Source of the DNA: Maylandia zebra | Lineage: Eukaryota; Chordata; Actinopteri; Cichliformes; Cichlidae | NCBI RefSeq assembly: GCF_041146795.1 | Contig: NC_135187.1 | Coordinates: 18,111,056-18,175,055, forward strand | DNA: 64,000 nt | Direction: 5' to 3' | Shown here: positions 1 through 33,236 of the stretch, in pieces | How the letters are laid out: each line of letters opens with the position of its first letter | How positions within the stretch are numbered: the stretch's first letter is position 1 | Program-made: the position numbers and the translations under genes | Notes under the pieces: model-generated | What the model saw: the letters and a program-made list of their open reading frames with translations, nothing else | Databases searched by the model: none | What the model was told of the DNA's origin: nothing

Positions 1-2885
1 AGGTGTGAAAATCAAATCGCACCTCAAATCATTTTTCTGTTCTCCAAGAGGATAACTGAGAGCCGGAAATGAGACATCGGCGGGGCGGTGGCGGAGGGGA
101 GAACCAGGCAGTGTGTATGCTAAGGATTTATCATTTTCTACTGATGCTATTCACCTTGCAAATCTCTCAGAAAATCTCTAGTGCTCCCCCTAGAAAACAC
201 TCACACTGGATATTTGAGCCTAAATGAAGACAAATTATTCTGCACAAATTGGACAGAATGTGCAATAACTTCCAAATGAAATTCCAACACTGGACTGTGA
301 AAGACACACAGGTTTTCACCACGATGAAGTCTTTCTGCTTGCGCTTTTTATAAGATTTCTTTGACCTTAGAAATGAGTCACAGAAAAAAAAAAATCCCCG
401 TGTTTCTCTGATTGTCTCTGGGTATTGGCTGAGCAAGAAGGAGAACAGATGCTCCTTTAGTCACAGGAATAAAGCTCAATCGTCTCTGTTGGGCTGAGTA
501 TGTATTTCAGTGGGTAGTCTCTGGCTGGGGATGTACGTGAGGGGGCTGCAAGGTGTTTTTTTTTTATATATATATTTTAATTTTGCACTGGAATACAATA
601 AGTGTGTGCACACAAGCTAATTTATTTGTGTCCATGCCTCATGTCTTTATGTACACGTGCGGGGGTGCTGGAAGAAGCATTGAAGCCAAATCTATGTGAT
701 CATAGTCAGTCCGTCTTTTATTTTATACAAATACTGATGCCAAACCTGTAATCTAAAGTTTTAATTAATAAAAAATAATATGCAGTGCTGCTGCCTGGTA
801 AAATGTAGCCGCGTTGTTTGCTGTTTGGTAAGTTTAAAATTAGTGGAAATTTACACACTCCCCAGAAACAGATTAAAACATGCAAACTGAGTTTTACTTA
901 GCATAGTTGTTGTGCTCAATCAGCTTGCTTTTGATGTTATTTAATTATAATTGTTAATCAGGATTTTTATAATTACCAAGGGTAAAACAACTGATGCTGA
1001 AGCTGAGGTATGATTGCAGGGCTGGGATTGCATTTATTCAGTGCGGACTTAAATGCTATGATTTTAGCAGCAGTTCTGGGTCAGAGAATGAGGTAGAAAA
1101 TTATAGAAAACCACACGGTTTTGCCTTCAACAAAGCTCTCCTTTGACCTTTTGTACAACTGAAAATAAAAGATCAAAGAAGAGGCCAAAAAAAGAAACAT
1201 GAAGCTGTTTAAAATGGTTCTTCATTGTTGAGATGGACACACACACGCTAACACACACTTGCACAAAGGTGGAGATCACAGGAGACTGACCTTTACCAGT
1301 TTTGTCGTGACTCACTCTGGCTGAGCGAGCGCGCAGGCATGTGTGCAGGTGTGTACATGTGTGCGTGTTTGCCAGGGGATCAAACAATATCTGTGCATGA
1401 GAGATAATGAGACTTTAAAAAAAAGTAATACTGCAAACACTGCAGAGATTTTGTGTTATCTGTACTCCTAATCTAGTCTGCTTACATATGGTTTTGTGTA
1501 TGTATGTTGTTAAAAGGACTGATGGGGAAGAGTCTTAATGATCTGAATGCTAGAGGAGCTGCTAAGAGTTTATCTCTCTCCCAGTAGGCACCCACTCAAC
1601 AAACTGTAATTAGTGAGTGTGTCTGCGCACACATGTACACAACATATAAACAAATCCAGCTTTTAAAATTCAGCCATTTTCATCGTACTACTGAAAAACA
1701 CAGCAGTTACCCAAATAAAGAAACACTATCTTTTGTTTTGCTTCGATGCATGCATTACGCACTCTCTAATCCAAGTTGCATTAGCGTTTGCCTTCAAATG
1801 CCTCATTGTAAGTGGAGTGTACGAATGCTCATGGTCCTCAGAACTGTAGGAGCAGGTCTGCCATGCAAACAGCAAACTGCTGTGCTGACCATCCCTCACT
1901 CTCCTTTGATTAGATTCAAAACAGCACTTAGCCCTGCTGTGCTGTTCCACACATAACAAATGACATCTCTCCAAAACCTCATTGAGTCTAATTTTCCAAC
2001 CTGCCATGAAAAAATATCCAACTCTGACTCACAAAATGACAAGAAGCTGATTGTTGCCAACACAACAGAAATGTAAACATGTTATTTCTCATAAATAACT
2101 GCAGGCAAACACCTGTTACACCAATCCGAAGAAAGGATGCATCATTAAGAGGTGGTGATTGATGCTGTTTGTTTACAGCTATAAAGCCGCAAAAATAACA
2201 CATTTAATTCTTTAAAGTCATACTTCTCAATACTGCATGTGTATGTTTATAGTATCACGACTATGCACATGGTATCACATGACTGAGAACACTGTTTTAT
2301 CATCATTTAGACCCTTTCACTCTCTCTCTGATAAATAAATACCCTACGGAGCGAAGACTAATGAATGTGTTCAGGCTGTTAGCAGCCTGACATGTTTTGG
2401 GGGAGTCAGTAGAGATCAAAACAAACCAAAGGGGCAGCAAATAGTGACCATGTGGATAAATAGAGCTTCGGAATATGTAAATTGGAAAATGTTTGCTAAC
2501 CTCTTACCCATAACACATTTAAAAGTAGAGTTCAAAGTATTTAAAGGTGTACTTACAGACTTCCAGCTTTAACTTACAGGGTTTCACATATATTTTGTTT
2601 TATATGTTTAAAAATTGCAGCCACTTTTATACACAGCCCCCATTTTCAGAGGCCAAAAAGGAAATGTACAGTTGGGAAACAGATCAGAGCTGAGTCCTTG
2701 GTGTTTTATTGCAAATAAGCAGAGAAAAGCTCTGGAGTTGGTTTGTCTTTGACAACTTTTCACTAGAGCTTTCACTATAAGATCAAAGACGTGTTGATTC
2801 AAGCAAGAGAGTTTATCAGATAGCAACAAGGAGAAGTAAAAATCAAAAGTCTGGTCCATTCTGATTATCAGCTCAGCAACACCAA
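1..2885. other. upstream sequence / necab1 intron, no gene seen
   Basis: This AT-rich stretch precedes the first recognised necab1 exon and is probably intron, since the exons for the EF-hand half of the protein are not found in it. It holds only short scattered ORFs. I see no RNA gene or recognisable transposon here. Confidence 0.6.
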
Positions 2886-3432
2886 AAGGCCTTAAAGAAT
2901 CAGAGCCACTTCAACGGGACAAGACTCAGCTGTTCATCTGCATCGTAAAGACAATGGTCAATCATTTATGGACGCCAGTGTTCACAGTTTGGACAGAGAA
3001 GACAAGTGGTTTGAAAGAGGAGTGAAAGAAGCCATCTGTGTCCACTGTGAATGACCATCTTTGAACAGAGGGCTGGTTTACGACACCAACTGTCTGCCGT
3101 CTATAATCCAGTTTTGAGATCCCCTCCCAGACACCTTAACGCCCACTCACATCCTGCGCCATTTGACCTCAGTAAATCACATGACAGGTTAGGGTTTCAC
3201 AATGGGTTTACCTGAAACCTTGGCTGATTGTGACCCACACCCTGATTGTGACTTTTGCATGTGTGATTAGACACTCCCATTGGGCTTAAAATCTGGGACT
3301 GTCCACCAATTGCTCTTAGAACTGAAGAAGCTTCTTGGATGAGAGGTGAAACATCTGCAAGAAATTTCCAGATGCATTTCTTTCCAAGCGCTCTAGGCTA
3401 CGATGACCTGGATGACTGAGAACCTTCACAAA
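2886..3432 (+). mobile_element. degenerate Penelope-like (GIY-YIG type) retroelement tail
   Basis: Conceptual translation from about 2930 gives a broken reading frame with 'HRKDNGQSFMDASVHSLDR', 'WFERGVKEAI' and 'PSLNRG', which I recognise as the tail of a common fish reverse-transcriptase/GIY-YIG element. Stops interrupt it. The 3' part, with the gaagaagcttcttggatgag motif at about 3325 and ending near ggatgactgagaacc, is the familiar non-coding tail of this repeat in teleosts. The Penelope-like assignment rests on memory of the family, not a search. Confidence 0.5.
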
Positions 3433-3540
3433 CAGACAGAATCGTTGTGAAGAAAAACAACTGCACAACATCTAACCAAGTAAAAAACAATCTCAAAGAG
3501 GTAAATGTAACATTGTCAGGGTCAATCAACTGATACCTTC

Positions 3541-4330
3541 ATAATAGAGGAAACTACAGCAGGTTAACAAAACGGTACAAACCGCTGTTTACACCAAAGA
3601 ACAGCATGGCTAGATTAGACTTCACCTGAATAAAAGTGTCTTCACAGTTCTGTAAAAATTATTTGGACCAATTAAACCAAGATGAACTTGTACCAAAATA
3701 ATGGGAAGAGAAATTATGCAGAAGGAGAGAAACAGCTTATGATATGAAGCATATCACATCATCTGTCAAACATGATGTCTGATCTACATGATATTATAGT
3801 ATTTGGATGTATTGCTGCCAGTGGAACTGGGTCCCTGGTGTTCATTGATGATGTGACTGCTTGCAGAAGCACGATGAAGTGTACAGCGCTAATCTCTCTG
3901 CTCAGATTTAACCAAATATGGACAGTACACAGTCTGTGTAATATGTGATGACTGGATGAATAAATAAATATCAATCAAACATCAATAATGACCCAAAGTG
4001 TGGTGCAAAAGCAATCCAACAGTTTTTCAAGGGATATTCTTCAATGACCAAGATAGTCACCTGATATCAACCCAACAGAGAAGCTTTCAGTGACTGAAGA
4101 CAAAACTGAAAGAGAGACCCACGCATCTAAACTAAAGGTGGCTGCATTAAAGGGCCAGCAGAGCAGCCATTGACTGCAAACAATTTTCATCCAAGGATTA
4201 AAATCTTTATATTTAGAACACAAATATATTAGTTTCTCCAGTTATTTTTGAACCTCTGAAAATGAAGTCCGGTTATAAAACTGGTAATTCTTTTTTGCAA
4301 AACCTCTTGAATTAAAGCGCACAATCAGAA
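3541..4330 (+). mobile_element. decayed Tc1-like transposon
   Basis: Broken + strand reading frames retain Tc1 transposase landmarks: a segment translating to 'SPDINPTEKL' at about 4056-4085 corresponds to the SPDLNPIE motif that carries the last catalytic acid. Upstream, 'AASGTGSLVFIDDVT' (about 3812-3855) matches the middle of the DDE domain. Many stops and indels show the copy is dead. It lies in a necab1 intron in the same orientation as the gene. Confidence 0.65.
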
Positions 4331-5207
4331 TGTCAGTGTACAGAGGCAAAACAACAACAAAAGAGTTTTTGTCCAACAAATGATGGATCTAACTGTATAT
4401 CAGTGTTGACACACACATACCAGCAGTTCAGTTCCTATTAAATCACCTCCTGTCATTTTCTGTGCCGTCACCTCCTGTTTAGATTTTTGCTTCTTTGTGA
4501 ACACGGATCCTGGATCCAAAGAGCCAAAAAAAGATTTATTCAAATAAAAATGACTGATCTCAGATAGAAGCAAATATATGAACTACCCACATTTGCAGCT
4601 TTCTCAACTGAGTCAAGTTGGGTTTATCTTACAGTATATCATCCACCTGCATTTACAGTTACCACATCAAAGCATTTGCCCATACCACAAGTATGTCAAC
4701 AACATTAATAAAATATTAGCTGAAAGCTTTTGTTCATGGACATAATTCTCCATTTAAATCATGACATAAACAAAGAATGAGTTGTAACGTTGTTAAATGT
4801 TAAGTGGAAGAATTCACTTTTCACTTTGTAGAAACATTCTGTCGTTAAACTCGACTCGGGTTAAGCTCTCCATCCTACATTTAACTCGACGTCGACTGAC
4901 ACATTGCTGACATCAGTCTAGTGTGGTGGATCAAACACAGCTAACAGGGATTCTTTTATTAAATAAGTTAATAAGAAGACCAAAGGTTTGACATCTGCTT
5001 CTTTCTTCTCCTCTCTTTCCAGCAGCACTGTTGTGTAATCTTTTCTAAATGAATGATCTCGTGGGCATCTTTTAATTAGCAGAGGAGGTCTGGGCGTCGA
5101 GTGACTCCCGGCTGGCATGTGAAACGTGTCACAGCTCTCCTCGTTCGGCCCTCCTTCACCATGCCTCCTACTCTAACTTGTCCTCCTCTAATCGCCTTGA
5201 TTGACAG
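4331..5207. other. intron sequence, nothing recognised
   Basis: AT-rich intron just upstream of a necab1 exon. The last 40 bases contain a pyrimidine-rich stretch and the cag acceptor at 5205-5207. No other feature is seen. Confidence 0.6.
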
Positions 5208-26573
<21,366 letters not shown>

Positions 26574-26675
26574 ACGTGGACACACACTTCTCTTTACTGA
26601 TGGGTGCAAACAAACAGCAACTGGCCAACACATCTGGAAGTCCACAGCAAGAGCAACAATGCCGCCCTACCCCTG

Positions 26676-26701
26676 ACACACGCACACACACACGCGCACA
26701 C

Positions 26702-26736
<35 letters not shown>
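26676..26736. repeat. (CA)n microsatellite with CG interruptions
   Basis: CA dinucleotides interrupted by gc steps, in the necab1 3' UTR. Confidence 0.95.
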
Positions 26737-26737
<1 letters not shown>

Positions 26738-27089
26738 TGAACACATTTTGTGAAGTCATGGTGATTAGTATCTATTTTATGACCTCCATGTTCCTTCATA
26801 GTTTGGTGGTAGCTCAAATAGCTCACGCGTGTTTGTTTACGTTCCTCGGCCATCCTAAAAGCAACAATCTCAGTAGACAGTGATCAATCTGATTATCTCA
26901 TCGCAGTGTTTGACATGACATCATCTATAGTCCAGAGTAGTTCATGAGACAGGTGTGTGTGTTTGTATAGGTTAATTCGTGAAGACCAGCGTGTAAAGTT
27001 TTTGTCCCCATTGTTGGTTTTAGGGTTCAGTTGATTTGGGGCTGGGAAGTCTGTTAAAGAATGTCCTCACAGATAGCCATACAAGTATA

Positions 27090-27091
<2 letters not shown>

Positions 27092-27136
<45 letters not shown>
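27092..27136. repeat. (GT)n microsatellite
   Basis: About 45 bp of GT dinucleotides, opposite in polarity to the CA tract about 360 bp upstream. Confidence 0.95.
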
Positions 27137-27139
<3 letters not shown>

Positions 27140-27263
27140 CATCTGTGTGAGTGACTGAGAGTGACTAGTTGATGAAATTGTATCAACTGTAGCTCTGGAG
27201 AGCTCATTAAACCATAATACTGTTGTTTCAGCATTTATTGAGTTAAAATGAGATAAAAGCATA

Positions 27264-27269
27264 AATAAA
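27264..27269 (+). promoter_or_regulatory. candidate necab1 polyadenylation signal
   Basis: AATAAA about 690 bp after the stop. Downstream sequence is T-rich (ttctttttctcattc), as expected after a cleavage site. Confidence 0.5.
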
Positions 27270-27290
27270 GATGATATTATTGTGTATTTG

Positions 27291-28479
27291 TGGGCTTCTT
27301 TTTCTCATTCTGTGAGTGGAAATGATTTCATCTCTCTCTTGGTGTTTTTTTCACATTTGTCTCTCGTCACAATATCTTAAATATGACAAATCAGCCTTTT
27401 TCTTTGTTTATATTTTTATGATTATGATTATAAAAATATAATTATTTTTATGATTACGTAAAAGTGATATTTCATGCACAAGCATTATTTATTAGCCTTA
27501 TTTAATATCTACATTCATTTACTTAAAAATAAAACAGGGTCATGTGAATAAGACCAAAGCAAACACATTTAAAGCCTAACACATTCTGACTTAAGCTTTG
27601 CATTTTATTTCCATATATATACTTAGCTAAGCAAACTGCACCACTGTGTGGACAGATAGCAGTACTGAAGCTAGGAGCCACTGCTACTAATTCTTTTTCT
27701 TTCACACCCAAACAGGAAAAGCAACTCTGACTGAGCTGCTCCACTATAGGAACAGTATGACCTTCAGCACATAATGAACACCACACTCACTTAAAAAATA
27801 AATTTATTAAAACAATTTTAATTAAACAACAACCCTTTTCTTTTAGTGTCTTTCCACTCAGTGTTTCCAAAAAAAAAACACTGAGTCCAAAAAAGCTCAA
27901 GGAAAGGTAAAGTGCATCTTCTGAGCCCATCAATTTGTTCCTACCAAGCTGTTGGAACAGTGTAGTATCCAGTAATAGCATCCAGCTAGCAGAAGCATCC
28001 AGCTAGCAGCAACGGCCATCTACCAGGAAGGATGGTTCAGTGGAGTCATCAGATGAGGATTTTCCTAAAGTGGTTCATCCAGCAGGAACAGACTACCACA
28101 GGAAAGAAAAAACAGCCTACACACAAGTGTGCAGGGAAATTAACCAAAGCATATTCATGACTTCCAGTACCACTAAGTCAGTGTCAATGTCCCTAATGGC
28201 TCATCCAGCAGTCTTACCATCATAAAAATACAGATATAAAATATAAACAGAAAAAATAAATGCTATTCAACAAATTTTCTTAGGCATGAACAAATAAACT
28301 CGATAATTGTCCTTGTATTGGCCGCCATATTAAGATGGTAGCCAGCCTTGCTTATCCACTAGCTTGTAACAGTCAGCTATCCAGCCTGCTAATAACCTCA
28401 TTCACAGATTCTACAACATTTAGCTTTCTTCCTTAACAAAATATCACAGTGGTGGATTTGACATCTTGCTGCAGCATAA
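27291..28479. other. intergenic, nothing recognised
   Basis: AT-rich sequence downstream of necab1 with one perfect hairpin at 27856-27886. No gene is supported. Confidence 0.5.
27856..27886. repeat. perfect 11-bp-arm hairpin
   Basis: Arms ACTCAGTGTTT and AAACACTGAGT around a 9-base A-rich loop. Confidence 0.85.
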
Positions 28480-29670
28480 TAAGGTACATCATCATCATCA
28501 TCAACTTTTATTCGCCACATGCAGTAAACTGCAGTGAAATGAACCCGCCCTCCGACCTTACACACACAACACAGACATCACATGGGGATACAAGTCACAG
28601 AACGGTTGCATTACAGAAAAACACTGAAATGTACACTACAATGGGAAAAGTACAAGAGGAAAAAAAAGAGACCTCTACTCATGCTGGGCTACAGGAGGAC
28701 AGCATGAGAACAGGAAACAAAAAAACTCCTCTGCACAAAAAAGCACATAAATGTCCACAGCACAACATTATGGAGCACGTGACCAGCAACAGGGTTGGGT
28801 AGGGAAAAGGAGTAATTCCAGGCAACACAACAGCCATCCTGCCACTGCGCCGACTCACCAGCGCGGGCTCAGACCCGCCTCGTGTTCCCAGGAGGCAACA
28901 AGCATCGAAGGCGTTGGAAGGGGAGGGGGGATGTGTGAGTGCTTATCAGTGTAAGTATGTGTGTGTGTGCGTGTCCATAGTTCAGCTGAGACAATGTCCT
29001 TCGCCCTATCAGGCTAAGTAAACAGTCTTCCAGCCAACCCAGGTGGCCTTGCATGGGATGGGAAGAATAGTCATCACACAGTCGTTATCAGGGAGTTTTT
29101 GTTCGGCTCCAGCCTTGGGCCGTGCAGCTGGCGCCGTGGTGTTCGCATGTTGATGTCGTTGATTTTTCTTTTATGCAAGCAGCTCAGTAGAATTTCAAAG
29201 CTGATCTTTAACACTCCGACACTGGTCTCTCAATTTCCCGTTGTAGAGCCGCGAGCCTCCCCATGATGGTATCAAACTTCTGGTCCGTGGTGTTGTCATT
29301 CTTTTGATTCTGAGACCTCACAACTGCAGTGAGCCGTTCTGTGATGTGATCCAACTTTCGCTCAAGGGTCTCATTTTGAGCTGGCCTCTCTTTCATGTAT
29401 CCCATCATATGCTCAATGGTGTTATTTTGAGTCTTCACGGCAGCTGTAAGCGTCTCCAAGGTGTTAACCATGCTGCGTTCGTTGTGAGTCGACTGTTCGA
29501 GGGAAAGTAATACACACGAAACAAGACAAGGACACAAGAGGCTAAGCAGGGAAGATAAGGGGAAGGAAGAGAGGAGAAAAGTGCGACCGCCTTCGCCAAG
29601 AGCCAAACGAGAACATTCAATTTGACCATGCGCTGCAAGATAACTCGCCAGATGTAATAGCCAATGCCTG
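28480..29670 (-). mobile_element. probable non-autonomous retroelement with a short coiled-coil ORF
   Basis: On the minus strand an ORF (stop side 29208, likely Met at about 29471) reads MVNTLETLTAAVKTQNNTIE and continues through a heptad-like helix rich in Q, E and R before ending at the TAA/TGA near 29208. The other end, near 28500, carries the ttcgccacatgcagtaaact type of tail I associate with fish retroposons. No reverse transcriptase is present. Class uncertain: it could be a gag- or ORF1-like piece. Confidence 0.4.
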
Positions 29671-30124
29671 TCAGATTCGGCTCAGCTTCAAGTGTGTACC
29701 ACTACATGACTTCTCTCTCTAATAACACATTAAACCATCAGTTTCAAGTACAAATATCTCGTAAACGTATCCATGGCGACTCATGTTAAATGTACCCAAG
29801 TTTCCAGCTGGCAGGGCACACGAAAACAGCATGCTCCTCATCGGATCGACAGGAGGAAAATGAAATTCTACAGCTGCTGGACAGGCGGCTGCTATGGTCA
29901 TGGCACTGTGCTGCATTCAATGACTGCCAAATTATCAGAAATCTCATATTTCAGAAAATAATCTGGGTTACATATGCATTTTTTCTCTACTCAGGTAACT
30001 TAGGTGTCCCATTTGCAGCCAGGGGTGAATAATTATATAATGAAAAACATTCAGAATTATGTTTCTTAGACAGCACATCTGAACGTGAGTTGGGTTAAAA
30101 TGCAATTTTCCTGGTGATCACATA
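29671..30124. other. intergenic, nothing recognised
   Basis: No gene or repeat recognised. Confidence 0.5.
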
Positions 30125-31277
30125 GTGGATCACACAGATAAATCATATGGAATGGAAGTTGTCAAGCAAGCTCTCTTGGCCATCCTACATGTGTTGTGCA
30201 TTAATGATGGCTCTGGTATGCAGACTTTTCTCTGTGGTGGGGTCGGGTGGACTGTCTCGGGCTCTGTGGGGCCAGGCGGCGCTGCTGAACTGGGCCCCGG
30301 TCCGGATGGGCCTGGGCCCCCTTTCCCTGGTGGGTTGCAAAGTATGGGGGTGCAATTTTATCCCACAACTTAGACATTCACATTACTCACACTCTCATAA
30401 CACATACATATAGGACCTTGGGGGTGGGCACGCTACACATAATCCAAAAGACCATCAGGGTGTACAATTCCACCCCTGGCGTTGTTGCCCACCTCTCAAT
30501 TTTAAATACATGTAGACATTTAGGGCTATCAGGTGGGGCTATGCACTTACCTGCTGCTCTCTCTCGCAGGTTGCTCCATGCCCTCCTGGGTTTTAAATGC
30601 ACCTTAGAACACACAACACAACACCAACACTACATATGAGCGGGCGGAGGGAGGTTTGGAGTCTTCGCACACACACGTTCTCTGCAGCCTGTTGGAGCGG
30701 GAGGGGGGGGCTAGGAGGAGGAGTTGGCCGTCCAATTGGGGTCTGGAATGTGGGGCCTCCCTGCTGCTGCCGAGCCAGGGCAGTCTGCTTCTCTCCACCG
30801 CAGGGAAAAGGGTAACACTTCTGGGTCTGGGTGCAGTTTCCCCCTCCAGGGGCAAGGGTACCTAGACCTGGGGCTTAGAGTACGCTTGGGGAGTGTGATT
30901 GTGTGTACAGTGTCTTTATTTATGTCTGTCTCCACGTTGGGTGAGTGTTGAGTAATTGCGTATGAGAGCATGAGGGTGGGAATGGATGTCTGTATCTGTG
31001 TGTGGCTGTATGTCTGTGTCTATATGTCAGGTTGGGTATCAGACGCCACCTCTCTAGGGACATCTCAAGCCCTCCAAGGTATGGAGGCCTATCTCCCCCC
31101 ACCACTTCCCCTGCCAGTGGCAGACGCCCTCAGACATTGGTGCGTTGGTGGTTCTTTGTGTTTGGGGATGGGCGTACAGGTACACACCGGCTCACTCCTG
31201 GTGGCTGGTTATCGGGGCCTGAAGCCCGGGGCTCGCTCGGGCCACTTCGGGGGTGGGGTACCCTCGGCTTGGGACTC
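30125..31277 (+). repeat. GC-rich interspersed repeat, possibly LINE 5' region
   Basis: The local base composition is much more GC-rich than its flanks and includes strings such as ctgggccccggtccggatgg and gggctcgctcgggccacttc. These resemble 5' untranslated parts of fish non-LTR elements. Several overlapping ORFs up to 169 codons exist but none shows a family motif, so none is called. Confidence 0.4.
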
Positions 31278-31311
31278 GGTCACTCTGGCACAGCTGGCTG
31301 CCAGAGTGACC
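31278..31311. repeat. perfect 13-bp-arm hairpin
   Basis: Arms GGTCACTCTGGCA and TGCCAGAGTGACC around an 8-base loop (cagctggc). Confidence 0.9.
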
Positions 31312-31313
31312 AA

Positions 31314-31338
31314 TGCATTTGATGCTTCATCAAATGCA
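31314..31338. repeat. perfect 11-bp-arm hairpin
   Basis: Arms TGCATTTGATG and CATCAAATGCA around a 3-base loop, only 3 bp after the previous hairpin. Confidence 0.9.
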
Positions 31339-31400
31339 AATTCTTTTTCCTGTGTCATTGTCAGGAGCATCCAACAGCTGTCTGAAGGACAGTGTGAAGA

Positions 31401-31431
31401 AATCCATGAATTACTACAAAATTCATGGATT
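31401..31431. repeat. perfect 12-bp-arm hairpin
   Basis: Arms AATCCATGAATT and AATTCATGGATT around a 7-base loop, third of the cluster. Confidence 0.9.
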
Positions 31432-31584
31432 CTGCTCCAAAGGACACGACAGAGGGTAACTTTGCTTAGAAATGAATAGTTAGTCTTTATTGGCATGTTC
31501 ATTTCTCATTTGCAGTAAAAAATGGGCTTTGTCTCACTGGCAGTTAAACATGTCATAATAAGTATATTAGGGCTCATAGGGGAT

Positions 31585-31800
31585 CTCCCTCCCATCCATC
31601 CATTCGCTTCTGCTTATCCTTTTCAGGGTCGCGGGGGGGGGGGGGGGGGGGGGGGGGGGTGCTGGAGCCTATCCCAGCTGTCATAGGGCGAGAGGCGGGG
31701 TACACCCTGGACAGGTCGCCAGTCTGTCGCAGGGCTAACACATAGGGACAGACAACCATTCACACTCACATTCATTCGCACATTCACACCTAGTGGCAAT
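31585..31800. repeat. common teleost interspersed repeat with G27 tract
   Basis: Carries gctggagcctatcccagctg, acaccctggacaggtcgcca and the cacattcacacctag tail, in the order of a very abundant fish repeat. A run of 27 G at 31633-31659 replaces its usual short G stretch. Confidence 0.55.
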
Positions 31801-32481
31801 TATAACATATTTATTGATTTTTGAGATACACTTTGAGTTAAAATAATTAATTTGGTAATGAATTTTATAACAGTTCTAAACATAATCTGCGTAAATGTGC
31901 AGTGATGCTAGAAGTACAATCTCTTTAACCCTTTATCTCGTATAATATTAAACAGGCTGTCTGGAGTTATTTTGTTGTTTTAACTGTAGAAAATGGCATA
32001 AAATCTGCTATCAATGTGTGCTTTTGAACTTTTTTTACAATTACTATTATCTGGTAGGTTTTTTTCTCCACTGTGTACTATAACAGTGTAATCAGGGATT
32101 AATAAGAGAAATAGACAAAATAAAATAGAAATTTTACAGTTTTTACTGCATGAGGCACTCAAAATGTCCATGAATAAAAGATTTAGAATAGCCAATTTGA
32201 AGTATGAACTGTAAAACACTAAACAACAACAAGTGTTTGTTTTTCTGCCCTGTGGTTTGTTTTTCGCATCTCTTTTCTTCTAAATGAGTTCAGGCTTCTG
32301 GTAGAGCTCCAAAAAGCACTTGCTCTCAAGCTGTAGCCAAAGGCCTACATTGCACTGCTGACACTTGCGCTCCCTTTTATACAACATTTTGCAGAGTTGA
32401 TAATAAACCCAGTCTGCTTTGCCTGTATGCTCGACCAGCCACAAATAACTACTTTTTTTAGGTGTTGGAAGAGGGCTGAGC
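31801..32481. other. intergenic, nothing recognised
   Basis: AT-rich sequence with no supported feature. Confidence 0.5.
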
Positions 32482-32627
32482 TATGGAAGCCCGTTTCCGC
32501 CACTGAAAAAAAGCTAGTATCCATAACTCGAAATTTCGAGCTAATAACTCGAAATTTCGAGCTAATAACTCGAAATTTCGAGTTATGGATACTAGCTTTT
32601 TTTTAGTGGCGGAAACGGGCTTCCATA
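32482..32627. repeat. palindromic MITE with three 21-bp internal repeats
   Basis: The whole 146 bp is an inverted repeat with one mismatch in the arms. Ends are TATGGAAGCCCGTTTCC and its complement, consistent with TA-type termini. The centre holds three copies at 21-bp spacing of a unit containing CTCGAAATTTCGAG, itself a perfect palindrome. It has no coding capacity. Confidence 0.85.
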
Positions 32628-32804
32628 CTGAGCAGTGCTGCCAACTCCTCAGTAAGGAAAATCGCTATTGGCTGTCCTAAAAAAAAAAAAAACCATCGCT
32701 AAATGATGTCATCGCCTAATTTGCATAATTGGTCCAGCCTATGTAAATGTTACAGACGCTGTAGGAGAGAGAAAAAAAAAAAACATTGTGGAAGAGACAT
32801 AAAG

Positions 32805-32808
<4 letters not shown>

Positions 32809-32839
<31 letters not shown>
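32809..32839. repeat. poly-A tract
   Basis: Uninterrupted run of about 30 A, just before the solo LTR target duplication. Confidence 0.9.
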
Positions 32840-32840
<1 letters not shown>

Positions 32841-33236
32841 ACCCTAAAAGCATTTTGTCACGGCGAGTGAGATGAGCCGTGTGGAAAATAAAGGGGGATC
32901 CAAACGCAGGCACTTGTATGGGTGTGAGGGTGGTTTATTAAACACAAAAAGGAAATGGACAAACGGCGAACGGAGCAATGACTAAACTAAACTGGGAACA
33001 AACTAACTATAGAACACGAACCTGGACATGAATGAGAGCGGGCGGAAACAGATGATGGTTGACTGCAGGGAGAACACACAGATGAGGCAGGGTGGAAACA
33101 CAGACGGACCAGCAACAACAATGACGGAAGACATGACTTAAATACACAGAGAACCACAGGGGAATTACACACAGGTGGTGGACACAGCTGGGAATAATCA
33201 ACAAGACGAGACAAAGGTAAAAATGAACACTCACAT

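Larger units (their letters stand above)
26574..27290 (+). other. necab1: probable necab1 3' UTR
   Basis: Follows the stop at 26571-26573. Contains two CA/GT microsatellites and ends near an AATAAA at 27264-27269. The exact cleavage site is not visible. Confidence 0.55.

Noticed and set aside
30970..31479. 169-codon + ORF as a gene
   Set aside because: It lies in a GC-rich repeat and hairpin cluster, with no motif and several overlapping ORFs of similar length in other frames.
32524..32586. Three 21-bp repeats as a CRISPR-like array
   Set aside because: They are contiguous without spacers and lie in the loop of a palindromic MITE in a eukaryotic genome.
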